Shown: piece by piece, positions 6,022 to 9,880 of the stretch | Position numbering within the stretch: the stretch's first letter is position 1 | Layout: every line of letters starts with the position of its first letter | Assembly (NCBI GenBank): GCA_004298915.1 | Contig: SCTE01000115.1 | Coordinates: 1 to 9,880, forward strand | Direction: 5' to 3' | Source: Chloroflexota bacterium | GTDB lineage: Bacteria; Chloroflexota; Limnocylindria; Limnocylindrales; CSP1-4 | DNA length: 9,880 nt | Translations under genes and position numbers: made by a program | Notes under the pieces: generated by a model | Seen by the model: only the letters and a program-made list of their open reading frames with translations | The model's database searches: none | What the model was told of the DNA's origin: nothing

Positions 6022-7668
6022 ATGTACGGCGCATCCGCGGTCGAGCAGCCGCGGCGATCATGGCTCGTGGCCCAGAGCATCAGCGTCGCGGAGCGACTCG
6101 CGCGGCTCGATCCCGAGCAACGCGCCGCCGCAACCGCGCCGCCGGGTCCCATCCTGTGCGTCGCGCCTGCCGGGAGCGGCAAGACCTCGACCCTCGTGGC
6201 GCGAATCGCGTGGCTCGTCGACACGGGCGTGGATCCCGGGACCATCACGGCGCTCACCTTCAACCGGCGCGCGGCCGAGGAGCTGACCGAGCGCCTCGAA
6301 GCCGCGATGCCTGAACACGATGGCGGTGCCAAGGTCCGAGTTCGCACGTTCCACGCCCTCGGTCTCGAGATCCTGCGCGAAGCCGGGGAGGCCGTGACGC
6401 CCCTCCTCGACCGGGAGGCGGTGCTGCGCGAGCTGATCCCGAGGATCTCGATGTCAGCGCTGCGCCGGCTCGACACGATCATCTCGCGCTTCAAGCTCAA
6501 CTTCATGGTGTCGCCCGACGAGGTCGCCGCTGACCCGGATGCCGGTCCGACCGCGACGGCGTTCGTCGCCTACGAGCGGGCGATCGCCGATTCCGGAGGC
6601 CTCGACTTCGACGATCTCGTCGCCCGCGCCGTCCGGCGGCTCGAGACCGATGCCACCGTGCTGGCAACCTGGCGCGCCCGGGCCGTGCATCTCCTCGTGG
6701 ACGAGGCGCAGGACCTGGACCGGATGCAGCTCCGGATGGCGATCGCGCTTGCCTCGCCCGACCATCGGATCTTCCTCGTCGGTGACGACGACCAATCGAT
6801 CTACGGGTGGCGCCTGGCGGATGTTCGCCGGCTCCTCACCCTGGCCGAGACATCGCTGCCCGGGCTCCGGCGCCACGATCTCGCGACGAACTACCGGTGC
6901 CCCGGGCCGGTCGTCGAGCGCGCCGTGCGGTTGGTCGCCCACAACCGGGAGCGCTTCGACAAGTCGATCCGGGCACGTACCAGGGCACCCGGCTCGCTGA
7001 TCCTGGCGCCGACGCAGGCCGATCCGGCCGATGCCTGCGAGGCCCTGATCCGTTCCTGGCCGACCGACGACAGCACCCGGGCCATCCTCGCCCGCACCAA
7101 CCGGGAGCTGCTGCCCGCTGTGGCGGCGTGCCTGACCCTGGGCGTCCCGTTCCGGGCACGAGACCTCGAGCTGCCGCTCGAAGCGGCCGACCTCGACACC
7201 TTGCTCGATGCGGCGACCGAAGACCGGGAGATCCCGCTCGTCGCGCGGGCCGCCAGGCTGCGGGATGCGTCGCGTGGCGAGGCAAGGGCCATCGCCTCGG
7301 CCCTGCTGGACTGGGCGCCCGCGTTCCCCGATCCGGACTCCTTCCGGGACGCCGTGACGTCGGCGCGCGAGCGCCTGGCTGGCCTTCGTCGGGACGACGC
7401 CGCCCTGTCCCTCGCCACCGTCCACGGGACGAAGGGCCTCGAATTCGATCACGTCGCCGTCATCGGCCTCGATGCCGGCCGCTTCCCGAGCGCACGGTCC
7501 ATCGAGGATGCCGAGGACCCGGAGCGAGCCCTCGAGGAGGAGCGGCGCCTCGCGTATGTCGCGTGGACCCGCGCCCGCCGGACGCTCTCCCTGTCCTATG
7601 ACCCGGCGGCGCCGTCGCCGTTCCTGCTCGAGGCGTTCGATGAACGGGAATTGCGTGGCGTGGCGTAG
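6022..7668 (+). CDS. Compact UvrD/PcrA-like superfamily 1 DNA helicase
   Basis: A 548-residue ATP-dependent 3'-5' DNA helicase-type protein with all core SF1A motifs in order: Q-motif Gln33 (LDPEQRAAA), Walker A APAGSGKT with Lys54, motif Ia (TFNRRAAEEL), Walker B LLVDEAQD with Asp227/Glu228, motif III GDDDQSIYGWR (254-264), motif IV NYRCP (290-294), motif V VHGTKGLEF (467-475) and motif VI RRLAYVAWTRAR (508-519). UvrD and PcrA usually exceed 700 residues; here only about 170 residues lie between motifs IV and V, so the regulatory 2B subdomain is strongly reduced, and there is no C-terminal extension. The frame is open upstream to a GTG at 5869, but those residues are Arg/Ser-rich and not helicase-like. 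ATG 6022 is the best start, with GTG 6067 possible; none has a clear ribosome site. A role in repair or replication-fork maintenance follows from family, not from context. Confidence 0.93.
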   Translation: MYGASAVEQPRRSWLVAQSISVAERLARLDPEQRAAATAPPGPILCVAPAGSGKTSTLVARIAWLVDTGVDPGTITALTFNRRAAEELTERLEAAMPEHDGGAKVRVRTFHALGLEILREAGEAVTPLLDREAVLRELIPRISMSALRRLDTIISRFKLNFMVSPDEVAADPDAGPTATAFVAYERAIADSGGLDFDDLVARAVRRLETDATVLATWRARAVHLLVDEAQDLDRMQLRMAIALASPDHRIFLVGDDDQSIYGWRLADVRRLLTLAETSLPGLRRHDLATNYRCPGPVVERAVRLVAHNRERFDKSIRARTRAPGSLILAPTQADPADACEALIRSWPTDDSTRAILARTNRELLPAVAACLTLGVPFRARDLELPLEAADLDTLLDAATEDREIPLVARAARLRDASRGEARAIASALLDWAPAFPDPDSFRDAVTSARERLAGLRRDDAALSLATVHGTKGLEFDHVAVIGLDAGRFPSARSIEDAEDPERALEEERRLAYVAWTRARRTLSLSYDPAAPSPFLLEAFDERELRGVA

Positions 7669-7670
7669 GA
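7667..7670 (+). promoter_or_regulatory. Ribosome binding site overlapping the helicase stop codon
   Basis: AGGA at 7667-7670 overlaps the TAG stop at 7666-7668 and lies 7 bases before the ATG at 7678. The arrangement implies a shared transcript and likely translational coupling of the two genes. Confidence 0.6.
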
Positions 7671-7677
7671 TCGGGCC

Positions 7678-8163
7678 ATGTCTCAGGTTCCGGCGCTCGG
7701 TCCCCGCGGTGAAGGCTGGGTGCTCCTGCAGCTCGCCGTCCTCGGCCTGATCGGCCTTGCCGGCCTCTTCCTGTCCACGCCGGAGCCCGATTCGTGGAGC
7801 TCCGTCGGGAGCGTCGCGGGCACCGTCCTCCTGCTTGCCGGGGCGGCGCTCGGCCTGGCCGGGATCTCCGGGCTCCAGGGTGGCGACGCGCTGACCGCCG
7901 TCCCGAGGCCACGGGACGAGGCAAGCCTCGTCGAGACCGGGGCGTACAGCCTCGTACGGCACCCGATCTACGGCGCGCTGATCCTCGGCTCGATCGGCTG
8001 GGCACTCCTGCGCGGGTCGCCCGCGGCCCTCGCGGCCACGGCGCTCCTGTTCGTCGTGCTGGACCTGAAGCGTCGTCGCGAGGAGTTGATGCTCCTCGAG
8101 CGCTACCCGGGCTACGCCGCGTATCGGACGCGAACGCGCCGCTTCATTCCCTGGATCTGGTAG
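7678..8163 (+). CDS. Isoprenylcysteine carboxyl methyltransferase-family (ICMT/PEMT-like) membrane protein
   Basis: A 161-residue multi-pass membrane protein. Hydrophobic segments lie at about residues 15-32, 44-64 and 98-127, the last long enough for a helical hairpin, as in ICMT. The family signature follows the usual order: TGAYSLVRHPIYGA with Arg94-His95-Pro96, then a Glu pair at 135-136 (RREELMLLERYP) and the closing YAAYRTRTRRFIPW. In this family these parts build the S-adenosylmethionine site at the membrane face. Bacterial members methylate varied small or lipid substrates and rarely prenylcysteine, so the substrate here is unknown. The gene begins 9 bases after the helicase stop and is probably co-transcribed with it; the pairing has no obvious functional logic. 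It converges on the small gene at 8203 with a 39-base gap. Family call is firm, activity is inferred. Confidence 0.86.
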   Translation: MSQVPALGPRGEGWVLLQLAVLGLIGLAGLFLSTPEPDSWSSVGSVAGTVLLLAGAALGLAGISGLQGGDALTAVPRPRDEASLVETGAYSLVRHPIYGALILGSIGWALLRGSPAALAATALLFVVLDLKRRREELMLLERYPGYAAYRTRTRRFIPWIW

Positions 8164-8164
8164 G

Positions 8165-8174
8165 CGCCGCGGCG
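8165..8174. terminator. GC palindrome in the convergent gap, doubtful terminator
   Basis: CGCCGCGGCG is a perfect 10-base palindrome directly after the methyltransferase stop, in the 39-base gap between two converging genes. It has no loop and no T-run, so at most it marks a place where transcripts end. Confidence 0.15.
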
Positions 8175-8202
8175 GGTCGGAGCCTCGGGCCTGCCTCCGC
8201 GT

Positions 8203-8554
8203 TCAGCGATCGCGCGGTGTGCCCCGCTCGCTCTCGTAGCGGTGCATCTCCCAGCGTGCGATGAGCTTGAGGAGCCGATCGATCGCGGCGAGGAAGGGTT
8301 CCGTCGCCGACGCCGGGAGGGCGTCACGGATCGAATCCTTGACCCCGAACGCCGACCGTCCCGCGCGGGCGGCCGCCTTGACCGCCGGGATCGGATCGTC
8401 CCGGAAACGATCCGGCATGGCCTCGAGGTAGCGGATCCAGCGCGTCGAGCCGAGCGCCACAGCCGACGCCAGCAGTACCTCGGCCGCCCGGGCCGCGACG
8501 AGGGCCGCGGCATCGATCTCGGGCGTCTCGTGCCGCGCCGGCGCGGGTTCGCGG

Positions 8555-8562
<8 letters not shown>
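8203..8562 (-). CDS. Small helical protein of unknown function, overlapping the end of uvrA
   Basis: From GTG 8562 this encodes 119 residues. I do not recognise a family. Residues about 16-45 are Ala/Leu-rich helix (IDAAALVAARAAEVLLASAV), followed by an acidic/basic middle (RWIRYLEAMPDRFRDDPIP), another helix (VKAAARAGRSAFG), and a closing amphipathic helix (AAIDRLLKLIARWEMHRYES). There are no Cys residues, no signal peptide and no membrane span; a soluble helical bundle is likely. The GTG overlaps the uvrA stop by 8 bases (GTGGCTGA), the classic arrangement for translational coupling; GTG 8568 and TTG 8577 are alternatives and none has a strong ribosome site. Third-position GC bias and normal amino-acid composition favour a real gene over a shadow frame. 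Co-expression with uvrA suggests but does not show a link to DNA repair. Confidence 0.7.

Positions 8563-9880
<1,318 letters not shown>

Noticed and set aside
6454..7962. 502-residue open frame on the minus strand opposite the helicase
   Set aside because: It is the antisense shadow of the helicase and methyltransferase genes; no family motif, many Gly/Arg/Pro/Glu runs.

Overview
The window is GC-rich (about 70% in the housekeeping genes), has short intergenic gaps and reads as one bacterial chromosome segment. The mix of a subtilase with an MBG-type tail, an HYR/PxKF-like secreted protein, an actinobacterial-style secreted 5'-nucleotidase with paired cysteines, and uvrA/uvrD-type repair genes resembles high-GC Chloroflexota (Limnocylindria-like) or Actinomycetota. 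I lean to Chloroflexota, but this is inference from family flavour; there is no rRNA or other marker gene here.

Left half (1-5780), all on the minus strand: four exported or surface proteins. In transcription order they are a secreted UshA-family 5'-nucleotidase (4074-5780), a small Ig-like protein with a C-terminal membrane anchor (3550-4005), a secreted HYR/PxKF-like protein of 382 residues (2263-3411), and an S8 subtilase (1-1908) whose C-terminus leaves the window in what looks like an MBG repeat. A perfect 12-bp GC hairpin sits directly after the nucleotidase. The gaps of 138 and 354 bp before the next two genes suggest separate transcription units rather than one tight operon. Together they suggest extracellular breakdown of proteins and nucleotides, with adhesion-type domains.

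Right half (about 5800-9880): a divergent intergenic region separates the nucleotidase from a plus-strand pair, a compact UvrD/PcrA-like helicase (6022-7668) and an isoprenylcysteine methyltransferase-family membrane protein (7678-8163) whose ribosome binding site overlaps the helicase stop codon. Converging on them from the right edge are uvrA (8555-9880, C-terminal half only) and a small helical protein of unknown function (8203-8562) that overlaps the end of uvrA by 8 bases.

I see no tRNA, rRNA, CRISPR array, insertion sequence or phage gene. The most notable points are a sharp GC drop inside the subtilase gene at its domain boundary, the similarly low GC of the nucleotidase, the unusual subtilase domain order, an Asp at a metal-ligand position of the nucleotidase, and the helicase's reduced 2B region. 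I see no clear evidence for a wholly new system.
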